The notes beneath the pieces are model-generated. The model was not told the origin of the DNA. It made no database searches and was given only the letters and a program-made list of their open reading frames with translations. Of a stretch of 64,000 nucleotides of DNA, positions 42,751 to 52,554 are shown in pieces. Each line of letters begins with the position of its first letter. Positions within the stretch are counted from its first letter, which is position 1. The stretch is taken from NCBI GenBank assembly GCA_028819075.1, contig JAPPMM010000014.1, forward strand, positions 124,001-188,000. Reading direction: 5' to 3'. Both the position numbers and the translations under genes were made by a program. The stretch comes from Gammaproteobacteria bacterium. GTDB taxonomy: Bacteria > Gemmatimonadota > Gemmatimonadetes > Longimicrobiales > Gaopeijiaceae.

Positions 42751-44481
42751 TCAGGGAAACCCTGGAGGCGGCACCCGGCGGCGCGTGGCCTGCTCGAAGG
42801 CGTACGCCAGCGCGATCAGTCGGGGCTCGCTGCAGTTGGCCCCGGTGAACCCCACGCCGAAGGGTGCGGGACGGGCATCGAACCCTTCCGGGAAGGCCGT
42901 CGCGGGCTCGTTGGGCACGAAACCGAAGGGCACCACCACGATCGGGGTGCCGGAGCGGGCGGCAAGGCCGGCGCCACGACTGCCCGGCGTGAAGATCGCG
43001 TCCAGATCGTGCTCGGCGAGCACGGCGTCGATGCCGCGGGTGCGGCTGAGCAGCTCGTCGCGCGCCATGTCGGCTTCGTTGCGGGCGCGGTCGGCCTCGA
43101 CGTCCATCTCGTCGGAAATGTCGAAGCGCGACTGGCCGTACCTTGCGGCGCCGGCGTCCGCGTGGTCCAAGTTCCACTGGCGCAGCTCGGTCAGCGTCGT
43201 CACGGGCGCGTCCGGGCCCAGGCTCTCCAACCAGGCGTTGAAGTCGCGCTTCGCGCCGTACTTGAAGTTCACCGAGCAGTTCTGGTCGGAGCCCTTCGCC
43301 TGGTGGGCGCCCGCGCAGAAACCCCAGGCGGCGAAGTTCGAGTCCGGGTCGGGGTGGGTGTAGCTGGGGACGTCGGCGGGATCCACGACGACGGCGCCCT
43401 GAGCTTCGAGCACCGCGATCGCCTCCGCCATGAGGGCCGCTTGCGCCTCGGTGAGTCCGCCTCTGGCGTTCTCCTCCCCATTCAGGCGCACAGGGTCGTA
43501 GTAGAAGGCGCGCGGGATGCCGATGCGGGCGCCTTCGAGGCCGTCGGGGTTCAGGAACCGGGTGTAGTCGCGGTCCGGCGGCGGCTCGCAGATGGCGGTG
43601 GCCGGGTCGTTGGGGTCGGGGGCCGCGCTTTCCATCCCTCCGAGCATGATCGCCGCGTCGGCCACCGTGCGGGTCATGGGGCCGGCCATGTCGTGGTCGA
43701 GGGTGACCGGGGCGATGCCCCAGCGGCTGATGCGCCCCAGCGTCGGCCGGATCCCCACCAGCATGTTGGCGTTGGACGGGCTGATCACCGAGCCCCCGGT
43801 GTCGGTGCCGACGTTGCCGGCCCAGAAGCTCGCGGCGGTGCCGACCCCCGAGCTGGAACCGCCCGTGCTGAGCGCGGGGCGCCCGTCGCTGGTGGCCGGG
43901 CGCGGATCGCGGCGGGGATCGTACGGGTTGTAGGCGAACCCCGTGAGGGCGTTGTAGTTGCCCGGCATCGGCCTGGGCGGGCCCGCCATCCAGTTGGCGA
44001 ACTCGGTGAGGCCAGCCTTGGCGATGATGATCGCGCCGGCCTCCCGCAGGTTCGTGGTCAGGGTGGCCTCGTAGGGCGGCACGTACCCCTCGAACGCGAG
44101 GGCACCCCCGGTGGTGGGGAGGTGGGTCGTGTGGATGTTGTCCTTGAGCGCAACCGGAATCCCGTGCAGCGGCCCGCGCACCTGGCCGCGCGCCCGCTCG
44201 GCGTCCAGCGCCTCCGCCTCGGCCAGGGCGTTCGGGTTGACGGAGACTGCCGCGTTTAGCCGGTCTTCATACAGCCCGATGCGGACCAGGTACTCGGTCA
44301 CCAGCTGGCGCGAGCTGAGCTCCCCCCGCTCCATCGCCGCCTGCAGCTCCGGGATGCCGGCCTCGACCACGGAGAAGCCTGCTGTGTCCGGGCTCGGCGC
44401 CGCGCACGCCGACAACACGATCAAGAGCAGAGCCGCGGAGGCGTGAAGGGATCGAGGGATACGCACGAGGGGCGGGGTCAC
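42751..44481 (-). CDS. Amidase-signature lipoprotein
   Basis: A 576-residue amidase with a lipobox (LSACAAP). The triad is Lys in ALKDNIH, cis-Ser in TGGSSSGVGT and nucleophilic Ser in GTDTGGSVISPS. It is a hydrolase of amides anchored outside the cytoplasm. The frame is open for 432 codons further upstream, but that is the shadow of the gamma-glutamyltransferase gene. The GTG at 44481, two bases after that gene's stop, gives the leader. It forms a tight pair with the upstream gamma-glutamyltransferase. The substrate is unknown. Confidence 0.87.
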   Translation of the reverse strand: MTPPLVRIPRSLHASAALLLIVLSACAAPSPDTAGFSVVEAGIPELQAAMERGELSSRQLVTEYLVRIGLYEDRLNAAVSVNPNALAEAEALDAERARGQVRGPLHGIPVALKDNIHTTHLPTTGGALAFEGYVPPYEATLTTNLREAGAIIIAKAGLTEFANWMAGPPRPMPGNYNALTGFAYNPYDPRRDPRPATSDGRPALSTGGSSSGVGTAASFWAGNVGTDTGGSVISPSNANMLVGIRPTLGRISRWGIAPVTLDHDMAGPMTRTVADAAIMLGGMESAAPDPNDPATAICEPPPDRDYTRFLNPDGLEGARIGIPRAFYYDPVRLNGEENARGGLTEAQAALMAEAIAVLEAQGAVVVDPADVPSYTHPDPDSNFAAWGFCAGAHQAKGSDQNCSVNFKYGAKRDFNAWLESLGPDAPVTTLTELRQWNLDHADAGAARYGQSRFDISDEMDVEADRARNEADMARDELLSRTRGIDAVLAEHDLDAIFTPGSRGAGLAARSGTPIVVVPFGFVPNEPATAFPEGFDARPAPFGVGFTGANCSEPRLIALAYAFEQATRRRVPPPGFP

Positions 44482-44483
44482 GT

Positions 44484-46376
44484 TCAGAATCCGAGCGACG
44501 CCGTCTCCCGGCGCACGTCCCCGGCCGCGATCATCAAGCCAGTCTCCGGATCGCGCCAGGTCACCGTGGGCGCGCACGCGCGCCAGTTCCACAGGCCCCA
44601 GGACTGCACGTCGTGCCCCATCGCCCGCAGTGCTTCCGCGGTCTCCGCCGGGATGCGGTCCTCCATGCGGAGCAGCGCGGGGCTGCGGTTCACCTCGCTC
44701 CCGCTGCCCGGGAAGTTGTAGCTGCCGAAACGCGGCTGGTCCACGGCCTGCTCGGGGGACATCCCCCATACCACCACGTTCAGGAAGACCTGCAGGAGCG
44801 ACTGCAGCTGCTGATCGCCGCCGGGGGTGGAGAGCCCCATGAACGGGTGCCCGTCCCTCATCACCAGGAGCGGCGCGTTGGTGTTGCGCGGGCGCTTGCC
44901 GGGCGCCATCACATTCGCGAGCCCCGGGTCCAGGTTGAACTGGCCCATGCGATTGCCGAGCCCGAAGCCCCATCCGGGGATCATGGGCGTGAAGGTGTGG
45001 CCATCGCTCTCGGTGAGGGAGAAGAGGTTGCCCTCGCCATCCATGACGCTGAGCGACGAAGTGTCGATGGAGCCGTCCGACCCCTCTCCTTCCCCGCTCG
45101 CCATCACGAAGCTCGTCGGGGCGCCGTCGGCCACCGCCGCCATCGCCGCCGGGTCGCCCCACGGCGGCATGTCCTGAAACGCGCTCTTCTCGTCGACGAG
45201 CCCGATGCGCTCGCGCGCGTACGCCTTCCCGTACAATCCCTCCGGCGCGGGCGCGAAGTCTGGATCGCCCACGTACTTGTGGGTATCCGCCATCGCCAGG
45301 TCGATGACCTGGGAGAGGAGGTGGATGTACTCCGGCGTGTTGTAGCCGAGCGCCCGCAGGTCGTAGTTCTCGAGCATGTTGAGCATCAGGACGATGCGCG
45401 GTCCCTGGCTCCATCCGTCGCCCGTGTAGACATCGTAGCCCTGGAAGCTCGTGCCCAGGGGCTCCTCCCAGCGGCTCTCGTAGTTGGCCAAGTCCTCGTA
45501 GCGCACGATTCCGCCGTGCTCGCGGAAGAATCGGTCCACGTCGCGCGCCGGATCTCCCTTGTAGAAGGCGTCGCGCGCGGCACGGATTCCATCGGAACGG
45601 CTTCCGCCCGCGGCCAGCGCCCGCCGCTCCGCCTCCATCATGTAGCGGATGAGCCGTCCCAGGTCCGCGTTGACCATCAGGTCGCCGAGACGTTGCTCCC
45701 CGACTCCTTTCTGGAACCAGAAATCGCGGTTGTAGGGGAAGGCGAGGATCCCCTCCATCTGATCCTCGATCATCCACTTCTGCATCTTGTAGAGATGATA
45801 TCCCTCCTCCGCGATGCGCAGCGTCGGCTGCGCGGCCTCGCTGAAGCTGAGGGTGCCGAAGCGGTCGAGCGCGGCGAGCCAGACATCGACGTCCGCCGGA
45901 ATCAGCGCGTTGTTGATGGGCGACTTGCCGTGTTCGAGGAAGTAGTCGAGGGTGGCGAGCGCGGGCGAGGTCCCTGCCCCGACCCGGGTGATCACGCGGT
46001 CCTCCGCTGCGCTATAGAGGATGAGCGGCGCGACCCCGGTCCATCCCGCATAGTCCATCTTGAGCGCCTTGAGGGCCATTCCCGCCGTCACCCCGGCGTC
46101 GAAGGCGTTGCCTCCGGCCCTGAGCACATCGTAGCCGGCCTGCGTGGCCAGGTAGTGCCCTGAGGAGATCACCCCGTGCGTGCCCATGACGCGCGGCCGC
46201 ATGGCCTCGACGTTGTCGGCGTCGTGGACGTGGCCGTAGCTGTTGAAGGGGGCGATAGTGGCGAAGACGCTCCCATCTTCGGCCGACGCGGCTTCCTCCC
46301 CGGCGCCCATCCCCGATCCGCGCCACGCGATGAGTCCCAGGGCCGCGACTGCGACCATCCATGTCAAATGTTTCAT
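44484..46376 (-). CDS. Secreted gamma-glutamyltransferase-family protein (second copy)
   Basis: A 630-residue GGT-family Ntn-hydrolase with an N-terminal leader (about residues 1-32). The nucleophile Thr is in IDTSSLSV, and GGNAFDAGVTAG and STPGGDQQLQ are family blocks. Relative to the 8954 copy it has a longer N-terminal extension (FATIAPFNSYGHVHD). It is followed two bases later by a lipoprotein amidase. The pairing of GGT and amidase genes occurs twice in this window in independent copies, suggesting a shared pathway for amide-linked substrates outside the cytoplasm. Confidence 0.88.
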   Translation of the reverse strand: MKHLTWMVAVAALGLIAWRGSGMGAGEEAASAEDGSVFATIAPFNSYGHVHDADNVEAMRPRVMGTHGVISSGHYLATQAGYDVLRAGGNAFDAGVTAGMALKALKMDYAGWTGVAPLILYSAAEDRVITRVGAGTSPALATLDYFLEHGKSPINNALIPADVDVWLAALDRFGTLSFSEAAQPTLRIAEEGYHLYKMQKWMIEDQMEGILAFPYNRDFWFQKGVGEQRLGDLMVNADLGRLIRYMMEAERRALAAGGSRSDGIRAARDAFYKGDPARDVDRFFREHGGIVRYEDLANYESRWEEPLGTSFQGYDVYTGDGWSQGPRIVLMLNMLENYDLRALGYNTPEYIHLLSQVIDLAMADTHKYVGDPDFAPAPEGLYGKAYARERIGLVDEKSAFQDMPPWGDPAAMAAVADGAPTSFVMASGEGEGSDGSIDTSSLSVMDGEGNLFSLTESDGHTFTPMIPGWGFGLGNRMGQFNLDPGLANVMAPGKRPRNTNAPLLVMRDGHPFMGLSTPGGDQQLQSLLQVFLNVVVWGMSPEQAVDQPRFGSYNFPGSGSEVNRSPALLRMEDRIPAETAEALRAMGHDVQSWGLWNWRACAPTVTWRDPETGLMIAAGDVRRETASLGF

Positions 46377-46461
46377 CGCTTTGGCCTCCTTGTGCGCGCA
46401 GATACCGCGGCAACCCGCACATTCCCATCAACGTCCATATGTTGAGAACCTACTTCCCCAC

Positions 46462-48798
46462 ATGCCCCAGGCAACCATGGCAGGTCGAACGATCGTGGCT
46501 GAGCGTACCCTGGTTACAGCCTGCCTGTTGGCCGCAGGTGTCGCCTCGCCGGCGGCGGCACAGCGACCGGATGCCGGACGGGGAAATGGTCCGACCGCTT
46601 CGCGCGTCTATCTGGACGAGACCGCCCGGTACCTGATGGAGGGCGCGCGGGGGGCGCGCGACTCCGCTCTGTCGGACATCGAGGCCTACACGGCGGTGGT
46701 CAGCGAGCGCTCGTCCGTCGAAGCGGCGGTGTTCGTCCGCGACCGGCCCATCGTCCGGCTGGAATCGGCGACCCGCGTCCGCTGGTCGAAGGATGGACCG
46801 ACGGTCCTGCGGGTGCTGGGGGCCCGGTTGGAGGTCGGCGGGCAGCGCTTCAAACCCCCTCGTCCCGAGGGGACGGGGGCACGCTTCGCCAGTGACCCGC
46901 TTCGCGATCCTTTCAGTCTCTTCGTGCTCTCGATGTTCGGCTCCAACTACAGGGAGTCCTGGTTTGTCCCGTCGGTGACTCCTCTGGATGACGACGCCGA
47001 TCGCTTCTACCGGTTCCGTTCCGGAGACACCATTTCCGTCCTCCTCGAGGGCGGTGAGTCGATCCAGGCGGTGAGCGTCACTGCCAGCCCGCGCTTCCTC
47101 GACCTCGGGCTGGTCTTTGCGGTCCTCTGGATCGACCCGGATACCTTCGGCGTGGTGCGCACGATCTATCGTCCCGCCAAGGCCATCGAATCGGAGGCAA
47201 GCTTGCGCTTTGGAAGTGACTGGGAAGGGGGCATTGGATTGGTGGTCGAAGGCAATCCGCTGGGCGACTTCGAGGCGCAGTCACCACCGCCTCCTTCTCT
47301 GCTCGAGCGCGCCCTGGCTTACGGGTACGCCGCCCTGGTTCCCCGGCTGGAACTCGGCATGCCGGCAGTGGTCGTCGACTACACCCTCTGGAATTCCCGC
47401 TACTGGCTCCCCCGCAGAGCCAGCTTCGCGGCCTACGGCGTCGGCGGAGACGAGATGGACGCCGAGCATTCGGAGACTCTGGTCACGGCGCAGGCGCGCC
47501 ACGACTGGGATTTCGAGATAGAAGAGATCTCGACCGCCGACGGGGACCCGGCCACGACGGTGACGACAGAAGAGCTGGTTCGGTCCTGGCGCGAGCCTGG
47601 AGACACGGTCGACATCAAGGACGACTCCGAACCCGACTCCGGCACGGTAGTGATCGTGCCGCGAGACTGGCGCGCGCTCGCAGCCTCCGACCGGCTCCCG
47701 CCGTCGATCTGGGAGGAACGGGAGAGCGGAATCTACGCGGGCGAGCTCGAAGAGGCGGAGAATATCCTCGATCCCATTGGCTTGGCCCGCTTCCCCGGAG
47801 ATCCGGCAGGCGCGGAGGTCGACCGTGGAGCCGGCCCGTGGTCCTTCGACCCGCCGATACTGTCCCCGGCTCTCCTCCGATACAATCCCGTGGAAGGCCT
47901 CTCGGCGGGCACCCGTCTCCTCCGTGACCACTCATGGGGACGGAGCGCGCTGACCGTACGCACGGCGATGCGGCGGACCGAGCCCAGCGTCGACTTTTCC
48001 GTCGAGCACGGCAGAACCGGTCCTCGAACACGCTTCTCGCTGTACCGCACCCTCCGCGCAACCGGCGGCAGGGTGGCCGGGAGGCGCCCGGAACGCCTCG
48101 AATTGGCCGCCGATTCCTCGTGGTACTACCTGGCGCAGGGAGCGGCCGTTCAGCTTCTGCCTCGGAGCGGCGAGCGCCTGTGGACATCGCTGCGCGTCTT
48201 TTCCGAGAAGACCACGACGTTGTACGGCGAAACGCGACGGCGCACGGGAGCCGATGTCTATCTGAGGCCGTGGTGGGGTGGCTTTACCGGGAGCAGGGTA
48301 AACGGCGGCGCCGACGTCTCGCTGCAGGGACTGATCGGCGACTTTCCCAGCGTCAGCCTGTCGGTCACAGGCAGGCTGGTCATCCCCCTGTCCACCGGCT
48401 GGGCGACGGCGCTGGAAGCCGGTGGCGCTCACATCCGGGGAGACCCGGCGCCTGAGGAAATCTGGCGTCTCGGGGGTTCGGGTGAATGGCTGCGGGGTTA
48501 TCCGCGTGTCGTGCTGCGCGGGCGTGGGGTGTGGAGAAGCCGGGTCGAGTTCCAGCGCAGGGTCAGCCTGGCCGCCGTGTCAGCCTTCCACGACTGGGCG
48601 TCGGTGGATGGCAGCAGCCTGCAGTCGTTCGGGATCGGCGTCTCTCTGCTGAACGGTTTTCTGCGCGCGGATCTGGCCCGTCCCGTGTCGGCGTGGCACG
48701 AGCAGGGCGTCCCGGTTCCCGGAAGGCCGGGCGGCGGTGGCGACTCTGCACATCAGCCCGGATGGAAATGGCACCTGCGCGCGCTGGCACCGTTCTAA
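46462..48798 (+). CDS. Omp85/BamA-like outer-membrane beta-barrel protein
   Basis: A 778-residue protein with a signal peptide (ASPAAAQ near residue 34). The first about 450 residues are soluble and unassigned. The last about 280 are alternating beta-strand segments ending in Phe, as in outer-membrane barrels. LGGSGEWLRGYP near residue 670 matches the L-G-G...R-G-Y motif of Omp85-superfamily barrels. It is not canonical BamA: no clear POTRA repeats are visible, and the soluble domain is different. It starts 85 bases from the divergent gamma-glutamyltransferase. Confidence 0.75.
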   Translation: MPQATMAGRTIVAERTLVTACLLAAGVASPAAAQRPDAGRGNGPTASRVYLDETARYLMEGARGARDSALSDIEAYTAVVSERSSVEAAVFVRDRPIVRLESATRVRWSKDGPTVLRVLGARLEVGGQRFKPPRPEGTGARFASDPLRDPFSLFVLSMFGSNYRESWFVPSVTPLDDDADRFYRFRSGDTISVLLEGGESIQAVSVTASPRFLDLGLVFAVLWIDPDTFGVVRTIYRPAKAIESEASLRFGSDWEGGIGLVVEGNPLGDFEAQSPPPPSLLERALAYGYAALVPRLELGMPAVVVDYTLWNSRYWLPRRASFAAYGVGGDEMDAEHSETLVTAQARHDWDFEIEEISTADGDPATTVTTEELVRSWREPGDTVDIKDDSEPDSGTVVIVPRDWRALAASDRLPPSIWEERESGIYAGELEEAENILDPIGLARFPGDPAGAEVDRGAGPWSFDPPILSPALLRYNPVEGLSAGTRLLRDHSWGRSALTVRTAMRRTEPSVDFSVEHGRTGPRTRFSLYRTLRATGGRVAGRRPERLELAADSSWYYLAQGAAVQLLPRSGERLWTSLRVFSEKTTTLYGETRRRTGADVYLRPWWGGFTGSRVNGGADVSLQGLIGDFPSVSLSVTGRLVIPLSTGWATALEAGGAHIRGDPAPEEIWRLGGSGEWLRGYPRVVLRGRGVWRSRVEFQRRVSLAAVSAFHDWASVDGSSLQSFGIGVSLLNGFLRADLARPVSAWHEQGVPVPGRPGGGGDSAHQPGWKWHLRALAPF

Positions 48799-48912
48799 GG
48801 GGAGGCTCTGTCGCTATCGGGGCTCCTGCCGGCAACCACCCCGGCCGATCGGCGTTATCTTCCGTCCTCGTCGCTTCCAGTCTGCCGCCCCAGCCCCTTG
48901 CAGCCGAGTCCC

Positions 48913-49608
48913 ATGGGAAGACCTGACGCTCACGCGCAGCGGGCAGGATCGTTGCACCCGGAGATCGTCCAGGCCCGCGCCGTGCTCTTCGACTTCGATT
49001 TCACGCTCGCGGATTCCTCCACGGGCGTCGTGGTCTGCATGAATCACGCGCTTTCCTGCCTTGGGCTTCCCCCTGCCCCGGAGGATGCTATCCGCCGGAC
49101 CATCGGCCTCGACCTCATCACGGTGCTCGGTATCCTCGCGGGCGAGGAATGGAAACCCCGGGGACCGGAGTTCCTCCGGCACTTCACGAGGAAGGCCGAC
49201 GAGGTCATGGTCGCCAGCACCGTCTTTCTGCCCGGCGCGGGACGCGTGCTCAGGACGCTTCACGGCGCGGGATACCGCCTCGGCGTGGTATCGACCAAGT
49301 ACCGGCACCGGGTGGAGGAGGCTCTGGAGCGGGACGAGCTGCTCGGGTTTGTGGATGTGGTCGTGGGCAGCGACGACGTGCCCCGGCCCAAGCCGGCCCC
49401 GGATGGGCTGTTGCGAGCGGCGGGCGCGTTGGGCCTCGCGACCGGTGACTGCGTCTTCGTGGGCGATTCGGAGGTGGACGCGAAGGCAGCGCGGGACGCG
49501 GACATGGGGTTCGTCGCGGTTCTGACCGGGACGACGGCCGCGGAGACGTTTGCCGGGTATGCGCCGCGAGCCGTGTTCGCAGGGGTCGGGGAGATCGTTC
49601 CGGGATAA
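48913..49608 (+). CDS. HAD-family phosphatase (phosphoglycolate-phosphatase-like)
   Basis: A 231-residue haloacid-dehalogenase hydrolase. Motif I is DFDFTLAD (nucleophile Asp), motif II is VVSTKY, motif III includes RPKPAPDG (Lys), and motif IV is FVGDSEVDAKAARDA. The cap is helical (C1), as in phosphoglycolate phosphatase/beta-phosphoglucomutase types. The start at 48913 is an ATG; an in-frame TTG lies five codons earlier. No leader is present, so it is cytosolic. The substrate cannot be told from sequence. Confidence 0.88.
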   Translation: MGRPDAHAQRAGSLHPEIVQARAVLFDFDFTLADSSTGVVVCMNHALSCLGLPPAPEDAIRRTIGLDLITVLGILAGEEWKPRGPEFLRHFTRKADEVMVASTVFLPGAGRVLRTLHGAGYRLGVVSTKYRHRVEEALERDELLGFVDVVVGSDDVPRPKPAPDGLLRAAGALGLATGDCVFVGDSEVDAKAARDADMGFVAVLTGTTAAETFAGYAPRAVFAGVGEIVPG

Positions 49609-49762
49609 CCGTCAGGCCGGCGTCGTCGGTATGGCTCGCGGCCGGCTCCGTCTGGCGGTCGCGCGGCCGGCTCCCGTGCAAAGCGTTGGCACAGTCTGGC
49701 TCTTCGCGTCCCACGCGGGCTATCGTGTCCTTCAACGCCGACCCGCCGCCCCGGAGGACGCC

Positions 49763-51244
49763 ATGACCCGTCTGCTGAGCCGCCACGCCCGCATTTGCGC
49801 CGTCCTCTCGCCGAGAATGGCTCTCCTTACCCTCTTGTCGGCCGGCCTTCTGGCGGCGGGAGCGCTCCCGCCGGCCCTGGCCGCCCAGGAGATCCTCATC
49901 AGCGGCGGCACCGTGGTCACCTCGGAGGGGCGATTCGCCGCCGACGTGCGGGTGCGAGACGGGACCATAGTGGAGATCGGGACCGGGCTGGCCGCGGGGG
50001 CCGGCGCGCGCACCATTGACGCCACCGGGCTCCTGGTCATGCCGGGCGGAGTGGATCCGCACGTCCACCTGGGGGGCAGCCGCCGGGACGACTACCGCAC
50101 CGGGTCGCAGGCGGCGCTGGCGGGGGGCATCACCACCATCTCGAACTTCGCTTTCCCGGCCGGGGGACGGACGCTCGCCCAGGCCATCGAGCGCGAGGCG
50201 GCGCTCATCCGCGAGCAGTCGATCGCGGACGTCATCCTGCACGCGGGCATCAACGACCCCGAAACCCAGGAAGGCCAGATGACCACCCTGGCCGCCGAGA
50301 CCGGCCAGACCAGCACCAAGATCTTCATGGTGCGCGCCGCGTTCGACGCCGAGGTGCCGGACTACATGGCGACCATGGACGCGGCGGGGCGTGCCGGCGT
50401 CCTGACCATGGTGCACTGCGAGGACGGACCCATCCTCGCCCGCGCAGTCGCCGAGCTCACCGCCGCGGGACGCACCTCGCTCGAGTACTTCCCGGACAGC
50501 CGGCCCGTGGTCGGCGAGGTGGTCGCCACCCAGCGGGCGGTCGCCATGGCCGAAGCCACGGGGGCACCCATCTATGCGGTCCACGTCTCCTCGGAAGGGG
50601 CACTACGCGTGCTGCAGGATGCCCGGGAGCGGGGGCTCAGCGTCTTTGTCGAGACCCGCCCCATCTACCTCCACTTCACCCGGCAGCGCTTCGAGGGACC
50701 CGACCGCGGGCTGTATGTGGGGCAGCCGCCGCTTCGCGAACAGCGCGACCAGGACGCCCTGTGGGCCGGAATCGCGAGCGGATCGGTGCATGTGCTCGGC
50801 ACCGACCACGTCGCCTATCGGCGCGACGAGAAGATGGACCCGTCGCAAACCATCTCCCGGCACCGGGCCGGCCTGAACAACCTCCAGGTGGTGCGGCCGA
50901 TGCTCTATTCCGAGGGCGTCGTCCAGGGGCGCATCTCCGAGGAGCGCTTCGTGGCGGTGACCTCGACCAACGCCGCCAAGCTCTTCGGACTCTATCCCCG
51001 CAAGGGCACGGTCGCGGTGGGCTCGGACGCCGACATCGTCCTCTGGGATCCGGACGAGACGCGCACCATCCGCGACGAGGACATGTTCTCCGGCACCGGC
51101 TTCTCGGTCTATTCCGGGTGGGAGGTCACAGGCTGGCCCGTGATGACGCTCCGCCGAGGCGAGGTCGTCTACGAAGACGGAGAGGTTCTCGCCGGGGCGG
51201 GCAGTGGGGAACTGCTGCGCCGCGGGAGATGGCAGGCGCCGTAG
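49763..51244 (+). CDS. Secreted hydantoinase/dihydropyrimidinase-like amidohydrolase
   Basis: A 493-residue cyclic amidohydrolase with a signal peptide (about residues 1-41). Metal ligands are in HVHLGG (near residue 100), the expected carbamylated Lys in TSTKIFM, His residues in MVHCEDG and YAVHVSS, and Asp in GTDHVAY. This matches D-hydantoinase/dihydropyrimidinase rather than urease-like members. These enzymes are normally cytosolic, so export is unusual. GGAGGAC precedes the ATG. It joins the other exported amide-cleaving enzymes of the window. Confidence 0.87.
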   Translation: MTRLLSRHARICAVLSPRMALLTLLSAGLLAAGALPPALAAQEILISGGTVVTSEGRFAADVRVRDGTIVEIGTGLAAGAGARTIDATGLLVMPGGVDPHVHLGGSRRDDYRTGSQAALAGGITTISNFAFPAGGRTLAQAIEREAALIREQSIADVILHAGINDPETQEGQMTTLAAETGQTSTKIFMVRAAFDAEVPDYMATMDAAGRAGVLTMVHCEDGPILARAVAELTAAGRTSLEYFPDSRPVVGEVVATQRAVAMAEATGAPIYAVHVSSEGALRVLQDARERGLSVFVETRPIYLHFTRQRFEGPDRGLYVGQPPLREQRDQDALWAGIASGSVHVLGTDHVAYRRDEKMDPSQTISRHRAGLNNLQVVRPMLYSEGVVQGRISEERFVAVTSTNAAKLFGLYPRKGTVAVGSDADIVLWDPDETRTIRDEDMFSGTGFSVYSGWEVTGWPVMTLRRGEVVYEDGEVLAGAGSGELLRRGRWQAP

Positions 51245-51413
51245 GGCACGGAGATGGGAGGTGCCGTCAACCTTCCAGACCCGGCCTGCGGCACGGCGTT
51301 AGTCCAAGTCCCATGCGGGATTGGCTCCAGAACCGCGTCGGGGTGGCCAAGCAGGTATCGTGGGGAGGATCACGTCGCGGTAGTTGGTGGACGTGGGCGG
51401 ACGTAACCATCGC

Positions 51414-52296
51414 CTACACGGCACACGTTCGGACGGCCATCTTGATGTGTCGGCGCAACTCCACCAGGATCTTCACTGTCTTTCTGAGGCTCGCGACGTC
51501 GTCCCATTTCATCGCGTAGGAACTGGCGTGGGCCAAGGGGTTTCTAAGGCCCTCGATCCTCTTGACCTTGTCCTCAAACTTCCCCTTGGACATCGGCACG
51601 GCACCGGCACTATTGGCTAGGGAATCGAACGGGAGACACTTCGTTAGGATCGTCCTCTTGTCACAGAACTCGGTGCATAGCAGCAGCTCAACGTCGCTCT
51701 CGTTGCCACCCCGCTTCTCGTACACCTTCTCCGCGCCTTCCAGCCGTTTGTTACTGATATGCTTCCGCCAACCGTCTCCCTCTGGGAAAACCGCTTTGAT
51801 CGCTTCGTACATCGTTAGCTCGAACCCGGTGACCAAGGCGAACACGGCAGCACGAACAGGCAGCTTCTGAAGGTCAGACCACGCTACCAAGCCGTTGATT
51901 CTCCCGCCGGAGACCACGAGCAAGGGCTTTGGTCGAACGCGGGAAACGTAGTCGAGAATCGTCGCGTCCGCGCCGATCAGGTCCGCTTCCGAGAGCGGAC
52001 GCAAGCGATCCCTGACGGGTGCTTCATCGTCCACGCCAGATGAGTTGATGGACCCTCTTGGCAGAGAACAGACCGACGATATTGCCATCGGCCGCCTCGA
52101 CGGGAAGATAGTCGAAGATCGGGTTGAGGTTGGCGGCCCGGACTTCAGCAAGGGAGTCGTCCAAGCGGCACACTCGCACGCTGGGGCCAATGCCCTCACC
52201 TTCGCGACTGGTGGCGATGAGCGATACCGTCAGGCTCCTTTGCATCCGTTCAAAGCCCTCACTCTGACGGAGCAGGTCCGGTTGTTCGCGGTTCAT
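51414..52296 (-). pseudogene. CBS-pair protein with C-terminal HEPN-like domain, frameshifted
   Basis: Two frames together encode one protein of about 294 residues. The N-terminal frame (52296-52024) encodes the first CBS domain (FDYLPVEAADGNIVGLFSAKR). The second (to 51414) encodes the rest of the CBS pair (PLLVVSGGRINGLVAWSDLQKL) and an all-helical C-terminal domain with RNPLAH, an Rx4H motif like HEPN ribonucleases, preceded by FCDKRTIL. Deleting one base at the CC of 52031-52032 would fuse them as LIWRDDEAPV. It is either a real pseudogene or a sequencing error. CBS domains bind adenine nucleotides, so a nucleotide-gated RNase is possible. Confidence 0.75.
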
Positions 52297-52554
52297 CACG
52301 ACTCCGTTGGGAGGTCCGGGCCGTTGTCGCTCCAGATCGAGGCCAAGGGGGAGCGGAGATGCTCAACCTGCATCCGATAGATCCCTGTTCATGATAGCCA
52401 GCAGGACCAGCGCAAGCGGTATCTTCCACACCGCCGCCGCTTGGGCGGCGAATCGGATGGCAGAAGCGCCCGGTGCGGGAGATGCTGGTGCGCTAAGGTG
52501 CGTGCCCGACGCGACGTTGAACATCGCGGTCTGGCCAAGGGGCGGCTGCGCCCT

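Noticed and set aside
44482-45777. N-terminal 432-codon extension of the amidase frame
   Set aside because: It lies entirely over the gamma-glutamyltransferase gene and is Arg/Gly-rich shadow; the lipoprotein leader starts at 44481.
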